A stretch of 64,000 bases of DNA from positions 3,988,501 through 4,052,500 of the forward strand of contig NZ_CP134696.1 of the NCBI RefSeq assembly GCF_031851795.1, given 5' to 3'. A program made the translations under genes and the position numbers. Origin of the DNA: Pontibacter sp. G13 (GTDB lineage Bacteria > Bacteroidota > Bacteroidia > J057). Below are positions 45,202 to 54,120 of this stretch, piece after piece. The notes below the pieces were generated by a model, which saw only the letters and a list, made by a program, of their open reading frames with translations, did no database searches and had not been told where the DNA came from. The stretch's first letter is position 1. Each line of letters begins with the position of its first letter.

Positions 45202-47118
45202 ATGAAAATTCACTTTTTGGCATTGATAGGGATCTATCTGTCGATGCTTCCTGCTTTCGGGCAGCGATCGCCTATATCGCCTGCCACTTTCAACATTCCC
45301 CGACAAATCGACCCTGAAGCGCATGCTGTGTATCTGTTTCGAGATGCAAAGGTCAATGTACCAGCCTCCGGCCCGCTTCAAATCGAACACCATGTGCGAA
45401 TTCTTATCTTGGACGATGCCGGTGCCGAGGAGCTTGGCGATTTGTCGATCAAATATTACGGGAAGAACGACTATCACGTACTTTCTCGATTTTCAGGGAA
45501 GGTCTATCATCGAACCCTAGAAGGAATCAAATCCTTTGAAGTGAAGGCCAAAGACCAATTTCGAGAGTCCCTCCCGGACGATTATGTTCGATTCAATACC
45601 ACATTTCCCCAAGTCCAGCCTGGCAGTATCATCGAGTATGTCTACACAGAGGAAATCAAGCAGAAGGTATACCTACGCTTCTTTTTTCAGCAACGCTATC
45701 CTGTTGTATCCTCTGTCTTTTCATTTTCAAACGCCCCGATTACTTCTTACAGCTTCCTGACGATGGGCGTGCACATGGACCAAATCAAACAGATCAAATT
45801 CGGCGTCTGGGAAGCTTCCAATCTTCCTGCCTTTGAGAACGAACACCTCGTCGAATGTCCAGAGGATTTCCGGGATCAGGTACGTGCTCAGATGGCTTCT
45901 CATGGGTACAATGGCTATGTGGAGGAGCTTTTAGGGGAATGGGAGGAGTTTGGCAAGCTCGCAAGCAATACCATCGTATTTGCAGATTTATGGAAAAGGC
46001 AGAAGAAATTCAAAGTTTTGGCATCTAACGCCTGTGAAGGGTTGACTGATCAAAACGAAATCATTCGCAGCGTGCGCAAATTGATCCAATCAAATGTGGT
46101 TTGGAATGGCGAAAACGCTCTGGGGACCAAAGACAATCTGTACAAGGTTTGGGAAAGTGGAGAAGCGAGTCGTGCCCAGATGAATTTCATCCTAATCGCC
46201 ATGCTACGGGAAATGGGGATAGAGGCCTATCCGATGTACATTTCCACCAAATCTCATGGAGTAGTGACTGAGCTTTGGCCTTTGGTATCACAGTTCAATA
46301 CTGCATTGGCCCATGTAAAAGGCGAAAACGGCGATTGGACCCTAGACGCCACAGATCCCTTCCTGCCGATGGAATTGCTGCCTTCGGAGGTAGCGGTACC
46401 TACAGGAATCGCCTTTGATCGCGCCAAGGGATGGTGGGTTCCAATTGCTCCCAATCAAGCTGATATCTCCCGATTGAATGTCTCCTACCACATTTCTGAA
46501 TCTGGCGAAATAGCTGGAACCATTGTCGGATATTTTTCTGGACAAGAAGGCGCCGAACTTCGAAAATACCTGAAATACAATACCGATGAGCAATCTATCA
46601 TCGAGTTCTTGGACCATATCGTTGACAATGATGCAGAGACTGTGGAATGGCTAGCTCCGATGGATGAGACTCCCGAGGATTTGAGGAAACCCGTCAAAAT
46701 CAAGGCAAATTTTGAATATGTAGAGGAGACTTCTCCGATCAATGGATTGGTGTATTTGACCCCCATCAAATTGCCATTTGACTTTGAATATGCCTTCAAT
46801 GCCCAGACTAGAGATCTCCCCATTCAATTTCCCTACAAGGAAAAAGTCACCATCACCGAGATGTTTCACTTACCTGCCAATTGGACGTCAGAAGAACTTC
46901 CCGAAGATAAACTCTTCAAGCTGGAAGGCGGAGGATTTACAGCCTCGAATCAGCATCAATTGCTGGGAAATCAATTGATGATCAGTCGAACCTACAGCTT
47001 ACAACAGACATATTTTGCGCCACAATCATTCCCAAAACTGAAGGGAATGATTGACCAGATCGGCCAAATTTCTGAAGCACCTTTGGTGTTTCGAGTTCCA
47101 GATTCAGAAGCACATTAA
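45202..47118 (+). CDS. DUF3857/transglutaminase-fold protein, catalytic residues replaced
   Basis: The 638-residue secreted protein has a signal peptide (cut near AFGQ, residue 21), a DUF3857 beta domain (about 35-200), a transglutaminase-like fold (about 280-385) and a C-terminal beta domain. At the position of the catalytic Cys in its neighbour paralogue it has Arg324 (EASRAQMNF), and at the His position Thr367 (QFNTALA), so it is not expected to have protease or transglutaminase activity. It is 26 bases before that paralogue and shares domain order with it. It is probably periplasmic or on the cell surface. Confidence 0.9.
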   Translation: MKIHFLALIGIYLSMLPAFGQRSPISPATFNIPRQIDPEAHAVYLFRDAKVNVPASGPLQIEHHVRILILDDAGAEELGDLSIKYYGKNDYHVLSRFSGKVYHRTLEGIKSFEVKAKDQFRESLPDDYVRFNTTFPQVQPGSIIEYVYTEEIKQKVYLRFFFQQRYPVVSSVFSFSNAPITSYSFLTMGVHMDQIKQIKFGVWEASNLPAFENEHLVECPEDFRDQVRAQMASHGYNGYVEELLGEWEEFGKLASNTIVFADLWKRQKKFKVLASNACEGLTDQNEIIRSVRKLIQSNVVWNGENALGTKDNLYKVWESGEASRAQMNFILIAMLREMGIEAYPMYISTKSHGVVTELWPLVSQFNTALAHVKGENGDWTLDATDPFLPMELLPSEVAVPTGIAFDRAKGWWVPIAPNQADISRLNVSYHISESGEIAGTIVGYFSGQEGAELRKYLKYNTDEQSIIEFLDHIVDNDAETVEWLAPMDETPEDLRKPVKIKANFEYVEETSPINGLVYLTPIKLPFDFEYAFNAQTRDLPIQFPYKEKVTITEMFHLPANWTSEELPEDKLFKLEGGGFTASNQHQLLGNQLMISRTYSLQQTYFAPQSFPKLKGMIDQIGQISEAPLVFRVPDSEAH

Positions 47119-47144
47119 CCAACAACACAACGCTACCATTTATC

Positions 47145-49103
47145 ATGAACAACCTATTGAGGCATAGCCGACTCTTTTTCGCTTCCCTATTGAGCATGAC
47201 AGTCATCATGGCATCCCTGATCGCTAGTCCCGTCAAGCCCAAACCGAAGTATCCTGTATCGGCAATTCCGCATGAACTGTTGGAAGGAGCAGATCAGATA
47301 GTTCGCCACGATCATTCAATCTTCGAGATTCTGGGTAAGAATAAAGTAATTGCCAAGCATCACATGGCAGTGACGATTCTCAACCAGCAAGCTGAAGATG
47401 TTGCGTTTATCAAGGTATTCTTCGATCAAAAGCTGAATCGAATCTCTGGGATGAAGGCAACCGTCTATGATAAATTCGGGGAGGAGGTCAAATCCATTTC
47501 CCAAAAGAAATTCAACACCAATGCGATTGGAGGAGGAGGGAACATCGCCACTACCATTCGAGTCTTGAACGCTGACTTGCGCCAAGCCAAATACCCCTAT
47601 ACTGTTGAGTACTCCTACACGGAGGAGTCGAGTTTCTCCTTCGGAAAGGACTGGTATGTACAAAATGGCCCTCGGATTGCCGTTGAATATGCCAAGTTGG
47701 AAGTATATGCCTTTGAAGATGAGGCGGTAGAAATCATTCCCCGTGAGATTGAGGAACAACCTACCCAAGTCACCTCCAAGCAAGGATTGGAGGGCAAGCA
47801 GTGGGAATTTGAGCATTTATCGGCGTTTACCTCGGAAGTGATGGCACCAAACCTGCGATATGCATTACCGAGATTTCACATCGTTCCACAAACGATTTAC
47901 GCAGATGGAATTGAAGGAAGCATGGCAAGTTGGGAGAGCTTTGGGCGATTTTACCATGACCTCAACGCTGGAAGGCAGGAATTACCCGAAGCGTTTAGAA
48001 CCAAGGTTCACAAAATGACTGCGGAGGTGGATGATCCCATGGAAAAGGCCCAAATCCTCTATCGATACATGCAGGACAATACGCGATATGTCAGCATCCA
48101 ACTTGGTATCGGAGGGTTTCAGACTTTTCCCGCAGAATCGGTTGCCAAAAACGGATATGGAGACTGCAAGGCATTGACCAATTTCATGCACGCCATGCTG
48201 AAAGAATTGGAGATCCCATCCTATCCCACCCTGATTGGCGCAGGCGTCAAAGCCTCCCCAGTCGATCCGAGTTTTACGTATGACCCATTCAACCACGCGA
48301 TCCTCTGTGTGCCCAACGGGCAGGATACGGTTTGGCTAGAATGTACTAGTAGTACAGCGCCTTTTGGGTATCTCGGAAACTTCACGGATAACCGATATGC
48401 ATTGGTTTGTACCCCAGACGGAGGAATCCTGCAGCTCACTCAGGAGACTCAATCTGCCGACAATATTCAGTATCAAACCTTTGAAGGGGAGCTGGATGAA
48501 TTGGGCAATATTGAGGCAATAGTCATCACAGAGGCTACAGGCTGGCAGCAAGATCGAATGCGCTATTTGCACAAATCTGCTTCTCCAACTGAGCAAAGAG
48601 AATATCTCGAAAAGCGCCGCTGGAATTTTAGTGGTTTGGAGCTCAAACAGTTTTCGTTTGAAGACTTGACGGATGAGTCGAATCCTCGCTATCGGATGAA
48701 TACCCAAATGGCCGTCAGGAAATGGGCCAAGAAATCCGGAAATAGGCTATTTGTGCCGCTCAACCGAATCAATGCCTTCTCCTCGGTACCTCGGCAAGTG
48801 GAAGACCGTGCACAGGAGTTTGTGCGATACCGTGCATATATCGATGTAGATTCTACTTGGATCCAATTGCCTGAAGATTATTCCATCGAGTCTTTGGACG
48901 AATCGCCTGTGAAGATTCAGACTGAATTTGGTAGCTACGAATCCCAAGCTACCCAGATCGCAGAGGATCGGGTCCTTTTTGTGCGTCGAATTCGAATGGA
49001 GAAAGGGATCTGGGAACCAGAAAAATATGCAGAATATCGAGAATTTGTCAGGACGATTGTCAAAGCTGATAAATCCAAAATGGTCCTGAATAAGGCGTCC
49101 TAG
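47145..49103 (+). CDS. DUF3857 and transglutaminase-like protein, catalytic triad present
   Basis: The 652-residue secreted protein has an N-terminal signal peptide (hydrophobic about 10-28), a DUF3857 domain (about 50-200), a transglutaminase-like core (about 280-400) and a C-terminal domain. The core keeps Cys341 in YGDCKAL, His384 in FNHAILCV and an acidic residue in VWLECTSS. The family acts as envelope peptidase or transglutaminase; substrates are unknown. It lies directly after its inactive paralogue. A strong terminator follows, closing a unit that may include the membrane protein at 44325. Confidence 0.92.
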   Translation: MNNLLRHSRLFFASLLSMTVIMASLIASPVKPKPKYPVSAIPHELLEGADQIVRHDHSIFEILGKNKVIAKHHMAVTILNQQAEDVAFIKVFFDQKLNRISGMKATVYDKFGEEVKSISQKKFNTNAIGGGGNIATTIRVLNADLRQAKYPYTVEYSYTEESSFSFGKDWYVQNGPRIAVEYAKLEVYAFEDEAVEIIPREIEEQPTQVTSKQGLEGKQWEFEHLSAFTSEVMAPNLRYALPRFHIVPQTIYADGIEGSMASWESFGRFYHDLNAGRQELPEAFRTKVHKMTAEVDDPMEKAQILYRYMQDNTRYVSIQLGIGGFQTFPAESVAKNGYGDCKALTNFMHAMLKELEIPSYPTLIGAGVKASPVDPSFTYDPFNHAILCVPNGQDTVWLECTSSTAPFGYLGNFTDNRYALVCTPDGGILQLTQETQSADNIQYQTFEGELDELGNIEAIVITEATGWQQDRMRYLHKSASPTEQREYLEKRRWNFSGLELKQFSFEDLTDESNPRYRMNTQMAVRKWAKKSGNRLFVPLNRINAFSSVPRQVEDRAQEFVRYRAYIDVDSTWIQLPEDYSIESLDESPVKIQTEFGSYESQATQIAEDRVLFVRRIRMEKGIWEPEKYAEYREFVRTIVKADKSKMVLNKAS

Positions 49104-49127
49104 TTATTGGGTTGCTTCACACTGATT

Positions 49128-49164
49128 AAGGAAGGCTGTCCACCGTGATGGCCTTCCTTTTTTT
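49128..49164 (+). terminator. Terminator after the DUF3857 pair
   Basis: Arms AAGGAAGGC and GCCTTCCTT enclose 14 bases and run into a T7 tail. Confidence 0.85.
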
Positions 49165-49278
49165 ATCAGAAATCCCCCCGAAAGAAAACGCCTCGGGAGA
49201 ACTCTAGCTTTCTCATGGAAAATGATCGTAACAAATGGTCATTTTCAGGGAAAACGAACAGCTCGCTGGCAGAATGGG

Positions 49279-49311
49279 TTTGCCATTTCTAATAGGCTGT
49301 TGCTACCTTTG
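49279..49311 (+). promoter_or_regulatory. Promoter for folD
   Basis: TTTG (49279-49282) is followed after 21 bases by TACCTTTG (49304-49311), an exact TAnnTTTG match. It sets the folD start downstream, which supports the TTG at 49351 and excludes the open frame upstream. Confidence 0.6.
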
Positions 49312-49350
49312 TGGCATTCCTGGAAGATCAGAAATTTTAATCAGATACCA

Positions 49351-50280
49351 TTGAGCGCTAATATACTCGACGGCAAAAAACTGTCTACGGATATCAAAAA
49401 TGAGATCCGAGCAGAGGTGAGCCAAATTACTCAATCCGGCAAGCGTGCCCCTCACTTGGTTGCCATCTTGGTGGGCGGTGATCCTGCTTCCCAATCCTAT
49501 GTCAGAAACAAGATGCGATCCTGCGAATACGTAGGATTCAGCTCAACGCTCAAGCGACTCCCCTCGACGGTGACTGAAGAGGAGCTGTTGGAGAAAGTCC
49601 GTAAATACAACGATGACCCAGATGTGGACGGAATCATCGTCCAAATGCCATTGCCAGAGCATATCACGCCTCAAAGAGTCACTCAGACGATTCTCCCCAC
49701 CAAGGATGTGGATGGATTCCACCCTGTGAATGTTGGCTTGATGACCTTGAATTTTCCTTGTCTCCTGCCGGCGACGCCTCAGGGAATTCTGGAGATGTTG
49801 GAGCGTTACAATATTCCGACCAAGGGCAAGCATTGTGTAGTGGTAGGAAGAAGTCGAATCGTTGGACGGCCTACCTCCATCATGATGTCTCGTGGAGGCC
49901 ATCCGGGCGAGGCGACCGTGACCATTACCCACAAATACACCCCTGCGGAGGAATTGAAGCGAATCTGCCCTCAAGGTGATATCGTGATTGTCGCAGTAGG
50001 GAAACCCGGTTTGATTACCGCTGAGATGATCAAACCCGGCGCTGTAGTGATTGATGTGGGAATCAACCGTGTAAAGGACGATTCCAAAAAGTCTGGCTAT
50101 GCTTTGAAGGGCGACGTGGACTTCGGACCCGTCTCTGAAAAGGCCAGCTTTATCACGCCTGTTCCCGGTGGAGTAGGGCCTATGACAGTTGCTATGCTCC
50201 TTCGCAATACCCTTCTGGCATACAAAATGTCTCATGGAATGGCCGAGATGGAGCAGATGACAAAGGATCTTTACGAGTAA
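49351..50280 (+). CDS. folD: Methylenetetrahydrofolate dehydrogenase/cyclohydrolase FolD
   Basis: The 309-residue product is FolD, which interconverts 5,10-methylene- and 10-formyl-tetrahydrofolate using NADP(H). Seen: ILDGKKLSTDI start, GGDPASQSYVRNK with the catalytic-site Tyr/Lys, DVDGIIVQMPLP, DVDGFHPVNVG, VVVGRSRIVGRP and TPVPGGVGPMTVAMLL. No ATG lies near the expected start; TTG 49351 gives the family N-terminus and a 40-base leader from the promoter box. The longer frame from 49222 would run across the promoter. Monocistronic, with a terminator after it. Confidence 0.95.
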   Translation: MSANILDGKKLSTDIKNEIRAEVSQITQSGKRAPHLVAILVGGDPASQSYVRNKMRSCEYVGFSSTLKRLPSTVTEEELLEKVRKYNDDPDVDGIIVQMPLPEHITPQRVTQTILPTKDVDGFHPVNVGLMTLNFPCLLPATPQGILEMLERYNIPTKGKHCVVVGRSRIVGRPTSIMMSRGGHPGEATVTITHKYTPAEELKRICPQGDIVIVAVGKPGLITAEMIKPGAVVIDVGINRVKDDSKKSGYALKGDVDFGPVSEKASFITPVPGGVGPMTVAMLLRNTLLAYKMSHGMAEMEQMTKDLYE

Positions 50281-50294
50281 ACAATTTCGATAAA

Positions 50295-50346
50295 CTGGGA
50301 GGAATGGCTGGTCTGAGGATCAGGTAGTTCCTCCCAGATTTTTTTT
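50295..50346 (+). terminator. Terminator after folD
   Basis: CTGGGAGGAA (50295-50304) pairs with TTCCTCCCAG (50328-50337) around a 23-base loop with a small inner stem, followed by eight Ts. Confidence 0.85.
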
Positions 50347-50350
50347 GTTG

Positions 50351-50358
50351 TATCTTTG
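50351..50358 (+). promoter_or_regulatory. TAnnTTTG element before queE
   Basis: TATCTTTG is an exact match ending 7 bases before the queE ATG, directly after the folD terminator. A start at the usual distance would give a leader of almost no length. Confidence 0.5.
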
Positions 50359-50365
50359 TGGGCCG

Positions 50366-51016
50366 ATGTTGAAAACGAAGAGACAAGAAATCGACCTGCT
50401 GCTGAAACGCGGCCAACAAGATCCCCTTCCGATCATGGAGCAGTTCTACACGCTTCAGGGCGAAGGGGCTTGGTCAGGTACAGCCTCCTGGTTTGTAAGA
50501 CTAGCAGGCTGCGATGTAGGATGTCACTGGTGTGACGTCAAAGAGTCTTGGACGCCTGCCGAGGATCAATATCAAAGTTGCGATTCCATCGTAGCCAAAG
50601 CCCTAGAAGCTGGTGCCAATCGTGTGGTGATTACAGGTGGCGAGCCTTCTATCTACAATTTGACCACCCTCACCCAGAAATTAAAGGAAGCTGGATTGGC
50701 GGTTCACATCGAGACTGCTGGCCCTCACCCACTCACCGGAACGTTTGACTGGGTGACCTTTTCTCCCAAAAAGTTCCTGCCTGCCAAAGATGAGTACTAC
50801 CAACGTGCCCATGAATTGAAGATCGTCATTTTCAATGAGCGCGATCTAGAGTGGGCAGAGGAACATGCTGCCAGATGTGCGGATCATGTGCAGCTTTATC
50901 TCCAGACGGAGTGGAGTCGCAGAGATCGCATTTCCCCGAAACTGGTTGAATACGTCAAGCAAAACCCCAAATGGCGCCTGTCTATCCAAACCCATAAGTA
51001 TATCGACATCCCCTAA
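50366..51016 (+). CDS. queE: 7-carboxy-7-deazaguanine synthase QueE
   Basis: The 216-residue product is a radical-SAM enzyme that converts carboxytetrahydropterin to 7-carboxy-7-deazaguanine in queuosine synthesis. Seen: EQFYTLQGEG, GCDVGCHWCD with the CX3CX2C cluster motif, VITGGEP and HIETAGPHP, and a short C-terminus LSIQTHKYIDIP. The length fits the compact Bacteroidota form. ATG 50366 is preferred to an upstream TTG, as that would overlap the promoter box. No other queuosine gene is in the window. Confidence 0.95.
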   Translation: MLKTKRQEIDLLLKRGQQDPLPIMEQFYTLQGEGAWSGTASWFVRLAGCDVGCHWCDVKESWTPAEDQYQSCDSIVAKALEAGANRVVITGGEPSIYNLTTLTQKLKEAGLAVHIETAGPHPLTGTFDWVTFSPKKFLPAKDEYYQRAHELKIVIFNERDLEWAEEHAARCADHVQLYLQTEWSRRDRISPKLVEYVKQNPKWRLSIQTHKYIDIP

Positions 51017-51036
51017 TGAAAGGCATTCAGTAGGGT

Positions 51037-51054
51037 AGGAGGGCTTTTCCTCCT
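51037..51054 (+). terminator. Weak hairpin after queE
   Basis: AGGAGG and CCTCCT pair around a 6-base loop 21 bases past the stop; no T run follows. Confidence 0.35.
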
Positions 51055-51159
51055 TCATTATTCAGTATGATCTCCAATGGGTACGTAACGTACCTGCATG
51101 GCTAGATCCCAGAAGGTGTGGGCAATTCCCTATCTTGAAAGCTGAATCAATCCTTATCT

Positions 51160-53118
51160 ATGAATGCTCGTTCGTTTTTTGCGGGATGCTTATGCATCAT
51201 GTTTGCCATTGGGCCCGCATTTGCTCAGAAGAAGCCCAAGCCAGCCGATTTTGGGATCAAATCCAAGAAGGCGTTGAAATACTACGAAGAGGGGCTCATG
51301 CAGGCGCAATATCGTGATCGCCAGAAAGCCATCGCCTTTTTTGAAGCTGCTTTGGAATTGGAGCCCGACTTCGCGCATGCACATTATGAGTTGGGAATCA
51401 ATGCAGCCGTAAAAAAGCAATACGATATAGCACTTCCACATTTGGAAGAGACGCTGCGAATCATGCCGGATGAATTTTCCAACCTGCCCTATTTCTTGGG
51501 GATTTCCTATTTCTACACAGAAGACTATGCCCCTGCCGCCCAATTCCTCGGGCAATACCTCGAATCCTCCAGACCCAATCGCCAGTTTGCCAAAGTCTCG
51601 AATCGGTTGCTTCCGCATGCCCAGTATGCCAAAATCGCAATCAAGGATTCGGTAGATTTTCGACCTGAGAATCTGGGCGAAAATATCAATACGCAGTATC
51701 AAGAATACTTGCCCGTCTTGACAGCTGACGATGGATACCTCCTTTTTACCTCTCGTCGTCCTGAGAGCACAGGCGGATACAATCGAATGGGAGGTGGATA
51801 TACGGAGGATTTCTTCTACAGCAACAGGGATGGTAATAGCTGGACGCTGGCAGAGAACTTGGGAGGCCCCATCAATACACCAGAAAATGAAGGTTCCGCT
51901 ACCCTCACTCAGGATGGCCAGATCATCATTTTTACGGCTTGTAATCAACCTGATGGATTCGGGAACTGTGACCTGTATTGGGCCAAAAAGGAAGGGGATC
52001 GCTGGGCAGAACCCGTCAATATGGGCGCTGAAGTCAATACCGACAGCTGGGAATCTCAACCCTGCCTTTCGCCAGATGGCCGATACTTGTACTTTTCCTC
52101 GTCAAGACCTGGAGGATTGGGGGGACGCGATATCTGGTATTGCGAGCGTCAAGAAAATGGCTGGTCCACGGCCGTCAATTTGGGCGAACCCATTAATTCT
52201 CCCGGAAATGAGGATAGCCCCTTTTTACATGCTGACGGCAAAACCATGTACTTTTCCTCCGATCATCATTTAGGTTTTGGAGGACAAGATTTGTTCAAGG
52301 CGGATCGGGTGAATAATGGCTGGGCACCTCCTGTCAATCTGGGGTACCCGATCAATTCTTCCGCGATTGAGGACAATATCTTTGTTTCTGCGAATGGTCG
52401 AGTGGCGTTCATCAATTCGGTCCGAGAAGGCGGATTTGGGATGAGCGACCTGTATACATTTGAAATGCCCGAAAGCGCTCAACCGAGGATGGCGACCTTC
52501 CTACGCGGATTTGTCAAGGACAGCATTTCCAGAAAACCCCTCACCGCTGAAATTTTGATTGTGGACGTCGAGACCAGAGATACGGTCCGTAAGGCGCTTT
52601 CAGATGTCTCCGGAAAATTCCTGATGAGCCTCCCGCTGGACCATGAATATGCCGCCTTTGTCGAATCCGCTGGCTATTTGTTCTACAGCCGAAACTTCTT
52701 CCTGAAGGATTTGGATGATGAGATTTATTTCGACCTGAATATTGATCTGGTTCCCTTGAGAAAAGATATGCACGTGGTGTTGGAGAACTTGTTTTTCGAT
52801 ACAGGCAAGTTTTCCATTCAAGCCAGATCTAAGGCCGAACTGGAATATGTAGCTAAGTTCTTGAAGGACAATCCAGGAATCATCATCGAGATTGAGGGGC
52901 ATACAGATGATGTAGGCTCTGATGCAGACAATTTACGACTGAGTCAGCAGCGTGCTGAAGAGGTGCAGAAGGCACTTGAGAATTTGGGGGTAGCTACCGG
53001 AAGAGTCTCTGCTAAAGGGTATGGAGAATCCAAGCCCGTGGCGGATAATGAAACCGAGGAAGGCCGCGCTCAAAATCGCCGCACGGAATTCCGGATTGTG
53101 GAGATTCGGACTCGATAG
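51160..53118 (+). CDS. OmpA-family protein with TPR and PD40 propeller (PorE-like)
   Basis: The 652-residue product has a signal peptide (cut near AFAQ), TPR repeats (about 35-130), a six-blade-like PD40/WD40 propeller (about 165-435, with DGRYLYFSSSRPGGLGGRDI), a carboxypeptidase-regulatory-like domain (about 445-530) and an OmpA peptidoglycan-binding domain (about 540-650, with TDDVGSDADNLRLSQQRA). This is the domain order of PorE, a T9SS component that links the secretion complex to peptidoglycan. Several paralogues are usual, so a specific role is inferred. A promoter box TATCTTGA lies at 51131-51138. Confidence 0.88.
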   Translation: MNARSFFAGCLCIMFAIGPAFAQKKPKPADFGIKSKKALKYYEEGLMQAQYRDRQKAIAFFEAALELEPDFAHAHYELGINAAVKKQYDIALPHLEETLRIMPDEFSNLPYFLGISYFYTEDYAPAAQFLGQYLESSRPNRQFAKVSNRLLPHAQYAKIAIKDSVDFRPENLGENINTQYQEYLPVLTADDGYLLFTSRRPESTGGYNRMGGGYTEDFFYSNRDGNSWTLAENLGGPINTPENEGSATLTQDGQIIIFTACNQPDGFGNCDLYWAKKEGDRWAEPVNMGAEVNTDSWESQPCLSPDGRYLYFSSSRPGGLGGRDIWYCERQENGWSTAVNLGEPINSPGNEDSPFLHADGKTMYFSSDHHLGFGGQDLFKADRVNNGWAPPVNLGYPINSSAIEDNIFVSANGRVAFINSVREGGFGMSDLYTFEMPESAQPRMATFLRGFVKDSISRKPLTAEILIVDVETRDTVRKALSDVSGKFLMSLPLDHEYAAFVESAGYLFYSRNFFLKDLDDEIYFDLNIDLVPLRKDMHVVLENLFFDTGKFSIQARSKAELEYVAKFLKDNPGIIIEIEGHTDDVGSDADNLRLSQQRAEEVQKALENLGVATGRVSAKGYGESKPVADNETEEGRAQNRRTEFRIVEIRTR

Positions 53119-53136
53119 ACCTCCAAGCTATTTAGC

Positions 53137-53174
53137 AAGCCGCATGGGAGCATTCCTGTGCGGCTTCTTTTTTT
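53137..53174 (+). terminator. Terminator after the PorE-like gene
   Basis: Arms AAGCCGCA and TGCGGCTT, with an inner GGA/TCC pair, are followed by CTTTTTTTT. Confidence 0.85.
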
Positions 53175-53225
53175 AGCTATTCAACCAGATGGTTAACTGA
53201 TTAATCCCGAAAAACAACCAAATAA

Positions 53226-53292
53226 GCTAACTTAATTAGCAAATTGTGCTCGATTATATTGTTAATGCTAAAAAATATAGTATTATTGCTAA
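53226..53292 (+). promoter_or_regulatory. AT-rich region with repeated GCTAA sites
   Basis: GCTAA occurs at 53226, 53267 and 53288, and its complement TTAGC at 53236, forming GCTAA-CTTAA-TTAGC. The last two copies, in the context ATGCTAAA and TTGCTAAA, are 21 bases apart. The block is the promoter region of the transglycosylase gene; binding by a regulator is inferred only. Confidence 0.35.
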
Positions 53293-53343
53293 AGAGAAAC
53301 CAATCAAGCGAGCCTCACCAACCTTACTCAACCACAGAAATTC

Positions 53344-54075
53344 ATGGGGAAACGAGTTACTTCGGCGCCAGTCCGTAGGTATGCCCCCTACGTGACCCTG
53401 ACTTTGCCGCGATGGCTTTTTGGCCGTTTCCGCTTATTCGGCGTTGGCGTCTTACTTGTTTTGGGCACAAATCTCTACTCCCATTGGGCGTTCAATCCCA
53501 GCTGGAGCAGTTATGAGTCGGGCGCGATTGCGTCCGAAGAGACCGAGGAAAGACCTTTGTATTTACGGGATAAGGCAGGGGTTCACATTTCAGACTTGAT
53601 GGGCTTTGAGGAAAAGGTCCGAGAAATCTCAGCGATGCTGGGAGTTCCGGCCAGCTGGCTCATGGCCGTCATGTATGCCGAATCCCGATTTGATCCCGGA
53701 ATAGCCAACCATCAGGGAAGTGGGGCGATTGGACTCATTCAGTTTATGCCAGAGACCGCCCGGAGCCTGCAAGTTTCTCCCGAAAGGTTGAAACGTATGG
53801 ATGGGATCCAGCAATTGGAATATGTGTATTTGTATCTGCAGCGCAATCGTGAGCGCTACGGCGATTACCTATCCTTGACAGATTTGTACTTGTCGATTTT
53901 GTACCCGAAAGCATTGGGGCAGGAACCATGCTATACCATGTATGCGAATCCGACCCGCGCCTATCGGCAAAATCGTGGATTAGATGAGAATCAAGATGGC
54001 CGAGTGACCGTGAGCGATATAGACCGCTTTTTGAAGCGGCGATTTCCAGAAGCTTACCGTACCGAACGGCCGTGA
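53344..54075 (+). CDS. Membrane-anchored lytic transglycosylase-like protein
   Basis: The 243-residue product has one N-terminal membrane helix (about 28-48) and an SLT lysozyme-like domain (about 80-200). AVMYAESRFDP supplies the catalytic Glu and SGAIGLIQFMPETA the substrate groove; YVYLYLQRNRERYG and LYPKALGQ complete it. The C-terminus has an EF-hand-like loop (GLDENQDGRVTVSDID) that may bind Ca2+. It would cleave peptidoglycan in the periplasm. The gene follows an AT-rich promoter region and precedes the intergenic GC-rich element. Confidence 0.85.
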   Translation: MGKRVTSAPVRRYAPYVTLTLPRWLFGRFRLFGVGVLLVLGTNLYSHWAFNPSWSSYESGAIASEETEERPLYLRDKAGVHISDLMGFEEKVREISAMLGVPASWLMAVMYAESRFDPGIANHQGSGAIGLIQFMPETARSLQVSPERLKRMDGIQQLEYVYLYLQRNRERYGDYLSLTDLYLSILYPKALGQEPCYTMYANPTRAYRQNRGLDENQDGRVTVSDIDRFLKRRFPEAYRTERP

Positions 54076-54120
54076 AGAATGTTGCAAGTCCGTATTTTGA
54101 TCAAGGATCACTGGGAGCCT

